Assembly: GCA_002256145.1 (NCBI GenBank)
Contig: NKIP01000004.1
Span: 124,001-188,000, forward strand
Length of the DNA stretch: 64,000 bases
DNA from: Comamonadaceae bacterium PBBC1
GTDB taxonomy: Bacteria; Pseudomonadota; Gammaproteobacteria; Burkholderiales; Burkholderiaceae_C
Direction of reading: 5' to 3'
The notes beneath the pieces are model-generated. The model worked only from the letters and a program-made list of their open reading frames with translations, did not search any database and had not been told where the DNA came from. Below are positions 46,505 to 57,004 of this stretch, one piece after another. The position numbers and the translations under genes are program-made. The first letter of the stretch is position 1. Every line of letters starts with the position of its first letter.

Positions 46505-47329
46505 ATGTTCGCCGGGACAACAACCGTCATGCCGCCCCTTGGGCACTTGACAATACCGGCAACCTGGCAATGCGTGGACCTGATCTCGGACCTGCATCTG
46601 CAGGCAGCCGAGACAGCCACTTTTGAGGCTTGGCGGCATTTCATGCACACGACCGAAGCTCAAGCGGTGCTGATTCTGGGCGACCTGTTTGAAGTGTGGG
46701 TGGGCGATGATGCTGTGGCCAGCGACCCCTTTTTGCAGGCCTGTGCAGAGGTTTTGCGTCAAACCACCCAGCGCTTGACCGTGGCCTTCATGCCTGGCAA
46801 CCGGGACTTTTTGGTGGGTCAGAATTTCCTCTCATCTTGTGGGGTGCAAGCGCTGCACGATCCCACGGTGCTGGAATGGGGTGATATGCGCGTGTTGATC
46901 AGCCATGGCGACGCACTGTGTGTGGACGACGTGGACTACCAGCGCTTTCGCCTGCAAGTGCGCAGCGCCGATTGGCAGCGTGCTTTTTTGGCGCAAACCC
47001 TGCAAGAGCGTCTGCGCTTAGCCCGTGCCATGCGCACGCACAGCGAATCGCAAAAACGCAGCGATGCGGTCTATGCCGATGCCGATGCCCCGACCGCCCT
47101 GGCATGGTTGAAGGCAGCCAACAGCCACCACCTGATTCATGGCCACACCCACAAGCCTGCCGACCACACCCTGTTAGAAACGCCCCACACCCTGCGCCAA
47201 GTGTTGAGCGACTGGTCACTCGACCACACACCTTTGCGGGCGCAGGCCTTGAGGCTCAGGGCAGATGGTCAAATGCAACGTATCAACATGGACCAGCACA
47301 GCCCCAAGCCTATCGATACAGCCCAATGA
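46505..47329 (+). CDS. lpxH: UDP-2,3-diacylglucosamine diphosphatase
   Basis: DLISDLHLQ, GDLFEVWVGDD, MPGNRDFLVG, HGHTHKPADH metallophosphatase motifs. Confidence 0.9.
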   Translation: MFAGTTTVMPPLGHLTIPATWQCVDLISDLHLQAAETATFEAWRHFMHTTEAQAVLILGDLFEVWVGDDAVASDPFLQACAEVLRQTTQRLTVAFMPGNRDFLVGQNFLSSCGVQALHDPTVLEWGDMRVLISHGDALCVDDVDYQRFRLQVRSADWQRAFLAQTLQERLRLARAMRTHSESQKRSDAVYADADAPTALAWLKAANSHHLIHGHTHKPADHTLLETPHTLRQVLSDWSLDHTPLRAQALRLRADGQMQRINMDQHSPKPIDTAQ

Positions 47330-47360
47330 AGTCTTGAGCAATAGGCAAAGGCCCCATTCT

Positions 47361-47390
47361 TGTAGGAGCCCACCCCTGTGGGCGATGGGC
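47361..47390. repeat. REP-like element (TGTAGGAGCCCACCCCTGTGGGCGATGGGC)
   Basis: Shares GTAGGAGC head and GCGAT tail with the 27.8 kb pair. Confidence 0.5.
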
Positions 47391-47433
47391 GTGGAATACG
47401 CCCTGCAGCCCTTGCAGCGACAGGTACGGAGAC

Positions 47434-50085
47434 TTAAAGGCGCTCGTTCACCCAGGCTTGCACACTGGCCATGGCTTGGGGCAGTGAAGCAGCATCTGAG
47501 CCACCGGCCATGGCCATGTCGGGCTTGCCGCCGCCTTTGCCGCCCACTTGTGCCGCAACAAAGCTGGCCAAATCACCGGCCTTGACTTTGCTGTTGCTGT
47601 CGGCGGTCACTCCGGCCGCAATTTGCACCTTGCCTGCGTCCACCGCGGTCAAAACGATGACCGCACTTTTCAGCTTGTCCTTGAGTTTTTCAACGGTGTC
47701 GCGCAGGGTTTTGGCATCCGCGCCCTCCAGCTGAGCCACCAACAGCTTCACGCCCTTGATGTCAATGGCTTGCTTCAACAACTCGTCGCCCTGGGCCGAT
47801 GCCAGCTTGCCTTTGGCCGCAGCCAGCTCTTTTTCAAGCGCCTTGACCTGGTCGAGCACCTGGGCAATGCGGTTGTTCAGCTCGGCCGGTTGGGCCTTGA
47901 GCGTTCCAGCAGCTTGGGTCACGGTGTCTTCGAGCGACTGCAAATAAGCCAGCGCATTCACCCCGGTCACGGCTTCGATGCGACGCACACCAGCGGCCAC
48001 GCCGCCCTCACTCACAATCTTGAACAGGCCAATGTCGCCTGTGGCTTTGACGTGGGTGCCGCCGCACAGTTCGCGGCTGGAGCCAATGTCAAGCACACGC
48101 ACGGTCTCGCCATACTTCTCGCCAAACAGCATCATGGCGCCAGTTTTCTGGGCGCTTTCGATGTCCATGACACGGGCTTGTGCCGCAGCGTTGGCCAAGA
48201 TTTCGGCGTTCACACGCGCTTCGATCTCGCGGATTTCAGAGTCGGTCACAGGCGCGTTGTGCGCAAAGTCAAAACGGGTGCGATCGGCATTGACCAAGCT
48301 GCCTTTTTGCTGCACATGGCTGCCCAGCACTTCGCGCAGGGCTTTGTGCATCAGGTGGGTGGCGCTGTGGTTGCGCACGGTGGCGGCGCGCAGGGCCATG
48401 TCCACATGGGCTTGCACCATGTCGCCCACCTTCAGGCTGCCGGATTTGACTTCACCGTGGTGGCCAAACACATCGGCCTTGATCTTGAGCGTGTCGGCCA
48501 CGTTGAACTGGCCGCCCGCGTTGTGGATCATGCCCTGGTCACCCACCTGACCACCCGACTCGGCGTAGAACGGGGTCGTGTCCAACACCACCACGCCAGC
48601 CTGGCCAGCTTTCAGCTCGGTCAGCGCATTGCCGTCGGCGTACAAGGCCAGCACTTTGGCGTTGGCCGTCAAGTCGTCGTAGCCCACAAAGTCGTTGCCC
48701 GCGCCCGAATAGTCGAGCGCCTTGTCCATCTTGAACTTGCCCGCCGCACGGGCCTGGGCTTTTTGCTTTTCCATGGCGGTGGCAAAACCGGCTTCGTCAA
48801 CAGACAAGCCACGTTCGCGGCACACGTCGGCCGACAAGTCGAGCGGGAAGCCATACGTATCGTGCAGCTTGAAGGCCACTTCGCCGGGCAACACTTTCAC
48901 GCCACCGTCGAGGGCTGCGTCCAGAATTTGCATGCCGCTTTGCAGCGTCTCGAAGAAGCGCTCTTCTTCCACACGCAAAACGTCGGCAATGCGCTCGGCC
49001 TGATCGGCCATATTGGGGTAAGCCGCGCCCATGAGTTGGACCAAGTCGGGCACCAGTTTGTGGAAAAACGGTTTTTTCTGGCCCAGCAAATACCCGTGGC
49101 GAATGGCGCGGCGCACGATGCGGCGCTGCACATAGCCCCGGCCTTCGTTGCTCGGCACCACACCATCGCTCACCAAAAACGCGGTGGCGCGGATGTGGTC
49201 GGCGATCACGCGCAGCGATTTGTTGTTCAGGTCGGTGCAACCGGTTTCGCGCGATGCGGCTTTGATCAGCGCGTCAAAAATGTCGATTTCGTAGTTGCTG
49301 TGGACGTGCTGCAAAATGGCCGCCAAACGCTCCAGGCCCATGCCGGTGTCCACGCAGGGCGCAGGCAGCGGCGTCACGGCACCGGTCTCGTCCATGTTGA
49401 ACTGCATGAAAACGTTGTTCCAGATTTCGATGAAACGGTCGCCGTCTTCATCGGGGCTGCCGGGAGGGCCACCGGGAATGTGCGCGCCGTGGTCGTAAAA
49501 AATCTCGGAACAAGGGCCGCAAGGGCCGGTGTCGGCCATCATCCAGAAGTTGTCGGACTTGTAGCGGCCACCTTTGTTGTCGCCGATGCGGATGATGCGG
49601 TTTTCTTGTTTCACACGCTCAGGGGTCCATCCGGCTTTGACAAAAATGCCCTCCCAAATGGCATGGGCTTCATCGTCTTCCATGTAAACCGTGGCGTACA
49701 GCTTGTCGGCGGGCAGCTTGTAGACCTGGGTCAGCAGCTCCCAAGCCCACTCCAGCGATTCGCGCTTGAAGTAGTCGCCAAACGACCAGTTGCCCAGCAT
49801 CTCAAAGAAGGTATGGTGGCGGGCGGTGTAGCCCACGTTTTCCAGGTCGTTGTGCTTGCCACCGGCCCGCAAGCAGGCTTGCACAGAGGCGGCACGCACA
49901 TACGAGCGCTTGTCCGAGCCCAAAAACACGTCCTTGAACTGGACCATGCCCGAGTTGGTGAACATCAAAGTCGGGTCATTGCCAGGCACCAGAGGGCTGG
50001 AGGCCACCACGGTGTGGCCCTTGGACTCAAAAAAGTCCAAAAAGGTCTTGCGGATGTCGGCGACGGAAATAACGGGTTGGCTCAT
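47434..50085 (-). CDS. alaS: Alanyl-tRNA synthetase
   Basis: [45 protein letters not shown]. Confidence 0.97.
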   Translation of the reverse strand: MSQPVISVADIRKTFLDFFESKGHTVVASSPLVPGNDPTLMFTNSGMVQFKDVFLGSDKRSYVRAASVQACLRAGGKHNDLENVGYTARHHTFFEMLGNWSFGDYFKRESLEWAWELLTQVYKLPADKLYATVYMEDDEAHAIWEGIFVKAGWTPERVKQENRIIRIGDNKGGRYKSDNFWMMADTGPCGPCSEIFYDHGAHIPGGPPGSPDEDGDRFIEIWNNVFMQFNMDETGAVTPLPAPCVDTGMGLERLAAILQHVHSNYEIDIFDALIKAASRETGCTDLNNKSLRVIADHIRATAFLVSDGVVPSNEGRGYVQRRIVRRAIRHGYLLGQKKPFFHKLVPDLVQLMGAAYPNMADQAERIADVLRVEEERFFETLQSGMQILDAALDGGVKVLPGEVAFKLHDTYGFPLDLSADVCRERGLSVDEAGFATAMEKQKAQARAAGKFKMDKALDYSGAGNDFVGYDDLTANAKVLALYADGNALTELKAGQAGVVVLDTTPFYAESGGQVGDQGMIHNAGGQFNVADTLKIKADVFGHHGEVKSGSLKVGDMVQAHVDMALRAATVRNHSATHLMHKALREVLGSHVQQKGSLVNADRTRFDFAHNAPVTDSEIREIEARVNAEILANAAAQARVMDIESAQKTGAMMLFGEKYGETVRVLDIGSSRELCGGTHVKATGDIGLFKIVSEGGVAAGVRRIEAVTGVNALAYLQSLEDTVTQAAGTLKAQPAELNNRIAQVLDQVKALEKELAAAKGKLASAQGDELLKQAIDIKGVKLLVAQLEGADAKTLRDTVEKLKDKLKSAVIVLTAVDAGKVQIAAGVTADSNSKVKAGDLASFVAAQVGGKGGGKPDMAMAGGSDAASLPQAMASVQAWVNERL

Positions 50086-50251
50086 GGTCTTTACAGCTTT
50101 CAAGTGCAACCTGCGATTATAAGTTTGCGCCCGAATGTCCCGAACCTTCACCTTTGGCCCGTAGTCTTTGCGACAGTGTCCTCGGTGCAGCTGCGCTAAG
50201 CTGACACCCATGGCACAATTTAATTAACAAGTTAAATAAACTGGAGATCCC

Positions 50252-51730
50252 ATGGACATGAAGACATCGCCACTCGCCCAACTCAACGACCCCAGCCTGC
50301 TCAAGACCGATGCCCTGATCAACGGCCAATGGGTCGCCGGCAGCAGCCGTTTTGCCGTGACCGACCCCGCCACCGGTGCCCATCTGGCCGATGTGGCCAA
50401 TCTGGGACCCGCCGAGGCCGAGCAAGCCATTGCCGCCGCCAACGCCGCCTGGCCCGCCTGGAAAGCCAAAACGGCCAAGGAACGCAGCATCATCTTGCGC
50501 AAGTGGTACGACCTGCTGATGGCCAACCAGGACGACTTGGGCCGCATCATGACCGCCGAGCAAGGCAAGCCCCTGCCCGAGGCCAAAGGCGAAGTGGCCT
50601 ACGGTGCCAGCTTTGTCGAGTGGTTTGCCGAAGAAGCCAAACGCATCAACGGCGAGACCTTGCCCCAGTTCGACAACAACCGCCGCTTGATGGTGCTCAA
50701 GCAACCCATTGGCGTGTGCGCGGCCATCACGCCCTGGAACTTTCCTCTGGCCATGATCACCCGCAAGGTCGCACCCGCGCTGGCCGCAGGCTGCCCGGTC
50801 ATCATCAAGCCGGCCGAGCTGACGCCGCTCACGGCCTTGGCCGCGGCCGAGCTGGCCATCCGTGCAGGCATCCCGGCCGGGGTGCTCAACATGGTCACCG
50901 CCGACAGCGACAATTCGATTGCTGTGGGCAAGGTGCTGTGCGCCAGCGACGTGGTGCGCCACATCAGCTTCACCGGCTCCACCGAAGTGGGCCGCATCCT
51001 CATGGCGCAGTCGGCCCCCACCGTCAAGAAAATGTCTTTGGAGCTGGGTGGCAACGCGCCCTTCATCGTGTTTGAAGACGCCGACATCGACAGTGCTGTC
51101 GAAGGCGCTTTTGCCAGCAAGTACCGCAATGCGGGCCAAACCTGCGTGTGTTCCAACCGCATCTATGTGCAAGAGGCGGTTTACGAAGAATTTGCGACCA
51201 AGTTCGCCGCCAAAGTCAAAACCGCCGTGGTTGGCAACGGTTTTGAAGACGGCGTGAACCAGGGCCCCCTGATCGAGCCTGCCGCGCTGGACAAAGTCGA
51301 GCGCCATGTGAAAGACGCCATTGCCAAGGGCGGCCGCGTGCTGACCGGCGGCAAGCGCCTGGGCGGCCAGTTCTTTGAACCCACCGTGATCGCCGATGCC
51401 ACAGCCGACATGGTCTGCGCCAAAGAAGAAACCTTCGGCCCCTTTGCACCCATCTTCAAGTTCAAGACCGAGCAAGAAGCGATTGACGCCGCCAACAACA
51501 CCGAGTTTGGCCTGGCCAGCTACTTCTACAGCCGCGACGTGGGCCGCATTTTCCGTGTGGCCGAAGCGCTGGAATACGGCATGGTCGGCATCAACGTGGG
51601 CATTTTGGCCACCGAACATGTGCCTTTTGGTGGCGTCAAGCAGTCGGGCCTGGGCCGCGAAGGCTCGCACCACGGCATGGACGACTATGTGGAAATCAAA
51701 TACCTCTGCGTGGGCGATATCCTGAAGTAA
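50252..51730 (+). CDS. gabD: NAD(P)-dependent succinate-semialdehyde dehydrogenase
   Basis: FTGSTEVGRILMAQ, LELGGNAPFIVFEDAD, NAGQTCVCSNR. Confidence 0.92.
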   Translation: MDMKTSPLAQLNDPSLLKTDALINGQWVAGSSRFAVTDPATGAHLADVANLGPAEAEQAIAAANAAWPAWKAKTAKERSIILRKWYDLLMANQDDLGRIMTAEQGKPLPEAKGEVAYGASFVEWFAEEAKRINGETLPQFDNNRRLMVLKQPIGVCAAITPWNFPLAMITRKVAPALAAGCPVIIKPAELTPLTALAAAELAIRAGIPAGVLNMVTADSDNSIAVGKVLCASDVVRHISFTGSTEVGRILMAQSAPTVKKMSLELGGNAPFIVFEDADIDSAVEGAFASKYRNAGQTCVCSNRIYVQEAVYEEFATKFAAKVKTAVVGNGFEDGVNQGPLIEPAALDKVERHVKDAIAKGGRVLTGGKRLGGQFFEPTVIADATADMVCAKEETFGPFAPIFKFKTEQEAIDAANNTEFGLASYFYSRDVGRIFRVAEALEYGMVGINVGILATEHVPFGGVKQSGLGREGSHHGMDDYVEIKYLCVGDILK

Positions 51731-51743
51731 ACTATAACGCTTC

Positions 51744-51817
51744 GCGGGTGTCGTTTAATGGTAGGACTTTTGCTTCCCAAGCAAATAACGAGGGTTCGAT
51801 TCCCTTCGCCCGCTCCA
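51744..51817 (+). tRNA. tRNA-Gly (anticodon CCC), CCA encoded
   Basis: GCGGGTGTCGTTTAATGGTAGGACTTTTGCTTCCCAAGCAAATAACGAGGGTTCGATTCCCTTCGCCCGCTCCA. Confidence 0.95.
51791..51817. repeat. attL: 27-bp direct repeat of tRNA-Gly 3' end
   Basis: AGGGTTCGATTCCCTTCGCCCGCTCCA, exact match to 59438-59464. Confidence 0.95.
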
Positions 51818-51900
51818 CAACGCATGAAGTGCCTTGATTTACAAGGACTTTTCTATGGCGCTGGAGTACTCCCCTGTAAGCCTCCTACAAAGGCTGTCTC

Positions 51901-53829
51901 ATGTCAGGGGTTTCCTGTCTCTATCGCCGATCAAGTGGCATTTACGCTGTTCGGATTGTCATACCTCGTCGGCTACGCGCTCTAGTCGGCAAGGGCGAGG
52001 TGCACGCGTCCACGGGACTGCATGACCTAGGCGCGGCTAAACTGACCGCTCTGAAAATCCAAACCCAATGGCGGGAAAAATTGATGGCCTTAGACATTCA
52101 ACGGTTAGCCTCCGCTGGGGCGCTGCTTAACGGTGAGGGACTGATTTCGATCCCCGAGGCTGCTGGGGCCATGGGCATGTCCGTTAACACGTTACTTTCC
52201 GAGCTCCGGAATGCAGGTGCCGAGCTTTTCACTCAAGCAAAACACTGGCAAGGCTGGAGCATCGCCGATCTTTGGGATGTCGAGCGAGACTACGACGGCA
52301 CGTTTGTTTTGAATGATGTCGAGCGCAGGGGTACACAACAGAGCATTTCGAGCACTGTTCGAGCGTTTAATGCACCCGTGACCATTTCCGCTCTGATGAC
52401 CGCAGGCGTCGCAACCGAGTCAGTTTTTCGCCTCTCTGGGCATGGGGGCTTTTGGCACGCGTCTGAAGTCCACATCCCACTTGCGGCCTGGATGACCTCA
52501 AAACCTACTTTGGAGCGCATTCGCAGCAGCCTAGCTGGTACCCTACCACCCGAGGCGAAAAAAGCCACCGGCAGCACGCCTACAGATCTTCCCGCCGGTG
52601 TCATGGCATCGGATGTAATCACCATCAAGCATGGACGAAAAAGATTCTCAGAACTTTTTGAACTTTGCAAGAAACACCGAAGCTGGGGCCTAGATCAACA
52701 ACGACGAATGATGACCGAAGCAGGGTTGTTTATCGAACTTATGGGTGATCCAGAATTGGGCAGCATCGAGGTTGAAACCATTTATGAATTTGCAAACCGT
52801 CTGGGTAAGCTGCCTAAAGACATCTATCAAAGTCGCCGAAAGTATGGGGTCTCATCACTGACCGACTTGATGCCAATTGCCGAGCGTGACAGCTTGGAGC
52901 TGAAAAACGAAAGAACCGTCAATGGCCATGTCAGCAAGATAGCGGAAATCCTAAACTACGCCAAAAACAAGGGCATGATGCATGCCAATCCCGCAAGTGG
53001 TTACAAGCGAGGTTTTGGAGCATCCAAAACGGGTCGAGCACAAGATGCCCGCGAAGCATTCACCTCAACGGAGCTTCAACTAATTTTCGGTCAACAGTGG
53101 TTTGCCTCTGGCACCGGGGAATTTTCCGCCAGTGGTCTCACGCATTGGCGGCCACACTACTACTGGCTCCCATTGCTTGCGCTCACTACGGGTGGACGGT
53201 TAAACGAACTCGCGCAAATGTACCTCAATGATGTACGCCAGAGTGAGGATGGAACTTGGTATCTAGATTTCAATCTAGACGGCGCTGACAAGCTCGATGC
53301 CGATGATCCCGACTTGGGACATGACAAGTCACTGAAGACCGTCAACGCTATTCGTGTAGTCCCACTCCATACGATACTTGTTAAGGCCGGACTACCTGCG
53401 TACGCGTCCGCTTTGCGCGAAGCTGGGTATGACCGACTATTCCCCGAACTGAAACGAGACGCGGTCAAGGGCTACGGCAAACCGGCAGGTTCTTGGTTCA
53501 ACGAGCGTTTTTTAGGCAAGCGGCTTGGCATAGAACGCAACGGGAAGAAGACCTTCCATAGCTTTCGCCATAACTTCGTGACAGCACTGGAGCGATTGAA
53601 CCAACCTGAACGAGTCATGACCCAGTTGGCAGGTCACGAACGAGGAAAAACTCAGAACGGCACAAGGTACGCAAAAGATCGAGACGCGGGAGAGCTGAAG
53701 GGAATCATTGATCGGCTGATCTACCCGTGCCTTGCTGGACTGGGGGCCTTCGATTCAAAAGCTGGATTGAAAGCGATCAAAGCCGCTATGAGACGCAAGA
53801 GCGTCCGGCCCACACACACAACCCGTTGA
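51901..53829 (+). CDS. int: Tyrosine recombinase / integrase, 642 aa
   Basis: LTTGGRLNELAQM (first catalytic Arg), HSFRHNFVTAL, LAGHERGKTQNGTRYAK catalytic C-terminus. Confidence 0.88.
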   Translation: MSGVSCLYRRSSGIYAVRIVIPRRLRALVGKGEVHASTGLHDLGAAKLTALKIQTQWREKLMALDIQRLASAGALLNGEGLISIPEAAGAMGMSVNTLLSELRNAGAELFTQAKHWQGWSIADLWDVERDYDGTFVLNDVERRGTQQSISSTVRAFNAPVTISALMTAGVATESVFRLSGHGGFWHASEVHIPLAAWMTSKPTLERIRSSLAGTLPPEAKKATGSTPTDLPAGVMASDVITIKHGRKRFSELFELCKKHRSWGLDQQRRMMTEAGLFIELMGDPELGSIEVETIYEFANRLGKLPKDIYQSRRKYGVSSLTDLMPIAERDSLELKNERTVNGHVSKIAEILNYAKNKGMMHANPASGYKRGFGASKTGRAQDAREAFTSTELQLIFGQQWFASGTGEFSASGLTHWRPHYYWLPLLALTTGGRLNELAQMYLNDVRQSEDGTWYLDFNLDGADKLDADDPDLGHDKSLKTVNAIRVVPLHTILVKAGLPAYASALREAGYDRLFPELKRDAVKGYGKPAGSWFNERFLGKRLGIERNGKKTFHSFRHNFVTALERLNQPERVMTQLAGHERGKTQNGTRYAKDRDAGELKGIIDRLIYPCLAGLGAFDSKAGLKAIKAAMRRKSVRPTHTTR

Positions 53830-53844
53830 CCTGCGCCAGCAGAA

Positions 53845-54240
53845 TCACACCTTTGGAGCGCCACAGCTCCAGCATGTGTTCTTCGCGGTCTCAGTTGTCT
53901 CGTTGCACTTGCCGCAGACCCAATAAGTCTTTTCAGATTGTGCAAAAGTAGAAGGTGATTTTGTTGAAGATGATTTTTTACTACTGAAGATAAGCGCAAG
54001 TCCTAAAAATACTGTGACTGCCGCAGCCCAACCGAACCCAAACACTCTTTGGGCATCAGTGGCTCTTTCGGCTTTCATTTCTATGTACTCTCTGGTGCGA
54101 TAACCCGCCATAGTTGCATCAGAGATGACTTTGAAATCATCCCAACGATTGATGTAAGGGATCATGGCGTGATATGCCGCTACAACACCGAGACTGCCCC
54201 CCAAAATAATCAACATCCAACCAAACTTCTTGAAATCCAT
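53845..54240 (-). CDS. Membrane protein with C-terminal CxxC zinc ribbon
   Basis: Two hydrophobic segments; YWVCGKCNETTETAKNTCWSCGAPKV. Confidence 0.65.
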   Translation of the reverse strand: MDFKKFGWMLIILGGSLGVVAAYHAMIPYINRWDDFKVISDATMAGYRTREYIEMKAERATDAQRVFGFGWAAAVTVFLGLALIFSSKKSSSTKSPSTFAQSEKTYWVCGKCNETTETAKNTCWSCGAPKV

Positions 54241-54369
54241 ATGCACTCCTAAAAACAGGTTATTCGAGTAAACGTTTCGTTTATAAAATCAATTTTTAGT
54301 TCGAGCCGGCCGGCATCTTCGGGTTCAGCTACTTTGTCGCCAACATCGAACCAAGCCGAATAGGCTTGC

Positions 54370-54732
54370 TTAATCGCAATTGAACATTGCTGGGGCGTTC
54401 CCCGAAATGGTTGTGGTGCAGGTCACCACAGTGCCATTGGGCATTGTGTATTGATCCACACGCACCCCGTTCCGATTGCTCATCCTGTGCTTTACAGAAC
54501 GGCGTTCTAGGTCGGCTCTTTTTGAGCTAGTTGCCTCGCGAATGGCTTTGTCGGCCTCTTCTCCTTGCTCACGGCCTCTTTTGGCGCTTTCTTCCCAATA
54601 ACGTTGCCGTTCAGCGGACTCTTTGTATCGCTGCTCTCTTTCAGCTTTGACCTCGGAAGACTCGCTGCAACCACCGATCTTGCCTAGAACCCAGAACACT
54701 ATAAAAAACACAATAACAATATGCATCTCCAC
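54370..54732 (-). CDS. Hypothetical protein with N-terminal hydrophobic segment
   Basis: MEMHIVIVFFIVFWVLGKIGGCSESSEVKAEREQR; intact ORF. Confidence 0.5.
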   Translation of the reverse strand: MEMHIVIVFFIVFWVLGKIGGCSESSEVKAEREQRYKESAERQRYWEESAKRGREQGEEADKAIREATSSKRADLERRSVKHRMSNRNGVRVDQYTMPNGTVVTCTTTISGNAPAMFNCD

Positions 54733-54882
54733 CCCTTTGAGTGCTTTTCAATTACCTTTGAATTCAACCAAAATCGTTGAGCTCCGAGCATCCACACTGA
54801 CACAGACCAGTTCATTTGCTCTCGGTGAAATTATGTTTGGTTTGTTGAATTTTGACACACTTAGAGGGTGTCCATTTGAAGC

Positions 54883-54919
54883 GTGGACGAAGAGATGCCG
54901 GTGTAGGACATTCGTCCAC
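54883..54919. promoter_or_regulatory. 9-bp perfect inverted repeat GTGGACGAA-N19-TTCGTCCAC abutting the xre start codon
   Basis: Direct reading; ATG of the HTH gene at 54920. Confidence 0.6.
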
Positions 54920-55417
54920 ATGTCAAAGCATCCACTCGCGGTCAAATTCGGGCTCCGTGTCTTGGAGTTGAGGCAAGCGATCGGCTTGTCCCAAGAGGCA
55001 TTTGCTTTGCGTTCTGGTATCGCTAGAAGCTATATGTCACGTATAGAGTGCGGGAGAGCCGAGCCCAAGTTTGAAGTTTTGGAGAAGCTCTCCAGTGCCC
55101 TTGGCGTACCTGTCAGCAGCCTATATGAAGCGCCTTCAAGCATGGGCGCGAAGAAACCCCTTGTCACCGTGCCGTTTGACAAGTCGGGCGCCTGTTTCAA
55201 CCCGAGTCTTCGGCAAGTGACAACAGGTGAGTTTGCAGTTGGCCCCAAGTCGGCGCGGCGAAAATTCAAGACCTTCACGCAAGCGCTTTCTTACCTTCGA
55301 ACCATGGAACCCAAAGCCCAGTGGCCGAGACCTAACGAGAACGGCAGCGAAGGCGTCGTTTCTGCGGTTTCATGGGGGCCTTTGCCTGACGAGTTCATGG
55401 CCTTGTTGGTTGATTGA
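54920..55417 (+). CDS. Xre-family HTH transcriptional regulator
   Basis: LRQAIGLSQEAFALRSGIARSYMSRIECGRAEPKFEVLEKLSSALGV. Confidence 0.85.
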   Translation: MSKHPLAVKFGLRVLELRQAIGLSQEAFALRSGIARSYMSRIECGRAEPKFEVLEKLSSALGVPVSSLYEAPSSMGAKKPLVTVPFDKSGACFNPSLRQVTTGEFAVGPKSARRKFKTFTQALSYLRTMEPKAQWPRPNENGSEGVVSAVSWGPLPDEFMALLVD

Positions 55418-56307
55418 ACGTGGTGTCGGTCTTCTTTGGACGTGACTAGGGCATTTGTTTTTGAGTGTTGCTGAACCGAAGGTTCTGCAACTACTCTCTT
55501 CCCTTCATCGGAATTGAAGTCAAGGCTCCCCCAAGGCAGGTCAGCAATGACACGCCTCGGGCTTGGAGCCAAGACCCTCAACACCCCTTGACCTGCCATT
55601 GGCAGTCAAACATCGTGTATCGAATGGGCCGCAAACGGTTTTCAGCCTCGTTGCGTTTTTTTTTGTTACCTGGCCACGGCGCAGACTTCGAGGTAGGCGT
55701 ACCTCCAACTCTAGGGCTCTGCGAGCCGTAAAGCTCCCCACCCTGTCGCCACGAGTTACCAGCTTGCGACATCTCGTTCCTGACTGGTGCGCCGCGGGGG
55801 TCCCGCCTCTTCCCAGCCGGTGATGGCAAGCATCACTTCGAACGAAGCCACCACTTTAATTCCGAGAAATCAAATTGTCAATCCTGACAAAAGTATTTAC
55901 ATTTTTGTACTAGCTATGGACATATAAGGATTGATGAAAGTGGCTCAAAAAATGATGAATGTATTACGTTCGGGTCACTCAATGGTTTCTAGGACTTCCA
56001 CTTTTCTTCATCACTCGGAATTGATTGCTCCTCATCGTCAGGTTTTGTGCGGGGACTGAAAACCGTCTTTTCTCTAATACTTTGACTATGCTTTCCTTAT
56101 AGTCCGCGCGATGACTCGTTTTGCTACAACCCGCATGCTGCATGGGTTTCAGGGCACATACACCCAAAACCAACGCCCTGCGGGTTTTTGCATCAAATCC
56201 GTGTCCGAAACAACAACACCCTTGGCTTCCGCATGGGCCCTTCCTACAGTCTAGAGGCACACAGGACCAACGTCCAAGCGTTTGGACAAACCAGCAGGAA
56301 GACCATC

Positions 56308-56982
56308 ATGACCATCACAACACAACAGTTCGTCACCTACTACCGAGTTAGCACCCAGCGCCAGGGGGCTTCAGGTCTCGGGCTTGATGCCCAGCGTCAG
56401 ACGGTTGCCCAATACCTCTCAGGAGCCCATAGAGCGACCATAGGGGAGTTTTTGGAGATCGAGACTGGCAAAGGTGCTGACCCACTGTCAAAGCGCCCAC
56501 AGCTGCGTTTGGCGCTTGAGATGTGCAAGAAGACCGGGGCCACTTTGCTTATTGCCCGACTGGATAGACTTTCCCGCTCTGTGAACTTCGTTTCAGGGCT
56601 CATGGAAAGCAAGGTCAGCTTCGTGGCGTGTGACCTTCCCGAAGCGAATCAACTCACGATCCACATAATGGCGGCGTTTGCAGAGCACGAGGCTCGACGT
56701 ATCAGCGAACGCACACGGGACGCCCTAACTGCGGCGAAAGCTCGTGGGGTTGTGCTGGGAGCTACCGGCCCCGCAAACCTTAAGTCCTGCAACGACCAGC
56801 GCCAGCAACGGTCTCAAGCGTTTCGAGAGCGGTTGCTCCCCGTTCTGGATGGCATGTCGGCGCAGGGCCTGACTAGGCGGGCGATGGTCGAACGGTTGAA
56901 CGAACTTGGCATCAAAGCCCCTATGGGCGGGACATGGTCATTGGGGCAGGTGCAGCGGGCAATAAATACTGTTGAGCTTTAA
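56308..56982 (+). CDS. Serine recombinase (resolvase family)
   Basis: YYRVSTQRQGASGLGLDAQ, LIARLDRLSRSVNFV, FAEHEARRISERTRDAL. Confidence 0.9.
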   Translation: MTITTQQFVTYYRVSTQRQGASGLGLDAQRQTVAQYLSGAHRATIGEFLEIETGKGADPLSKRPQLRLALEMCKKTGATLLIARLDRLSRSVNFVSGLMESKVSFVACDLPEANQLTIHIMAAFAEHEARRISERTRDALTAAKARGVVLGATGPANLKSCNDQRQQRSQAFRERLLPVLDGMSAQGLTRRAMVERLNELGIKAPMGGTWSLGQVQRAINTVEL

Positions 56983-57004
56983 GGAGAAAATTTGAATGGG
57001 GAAA

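Noticed and set aside
47548-50199. 883-aa ORF on + strand antisense to alaS
   Set aside because: Shadow ORF: low-complexity H/G/Q/V-rich translation opposite a confidently identified alaS in a high-GC frame.
50117-51673. 518-aa ORF on - strand opposite gabD
   Set aside because: Antisense to a canonical aldehyde dehydrogenase; no domain evidence.
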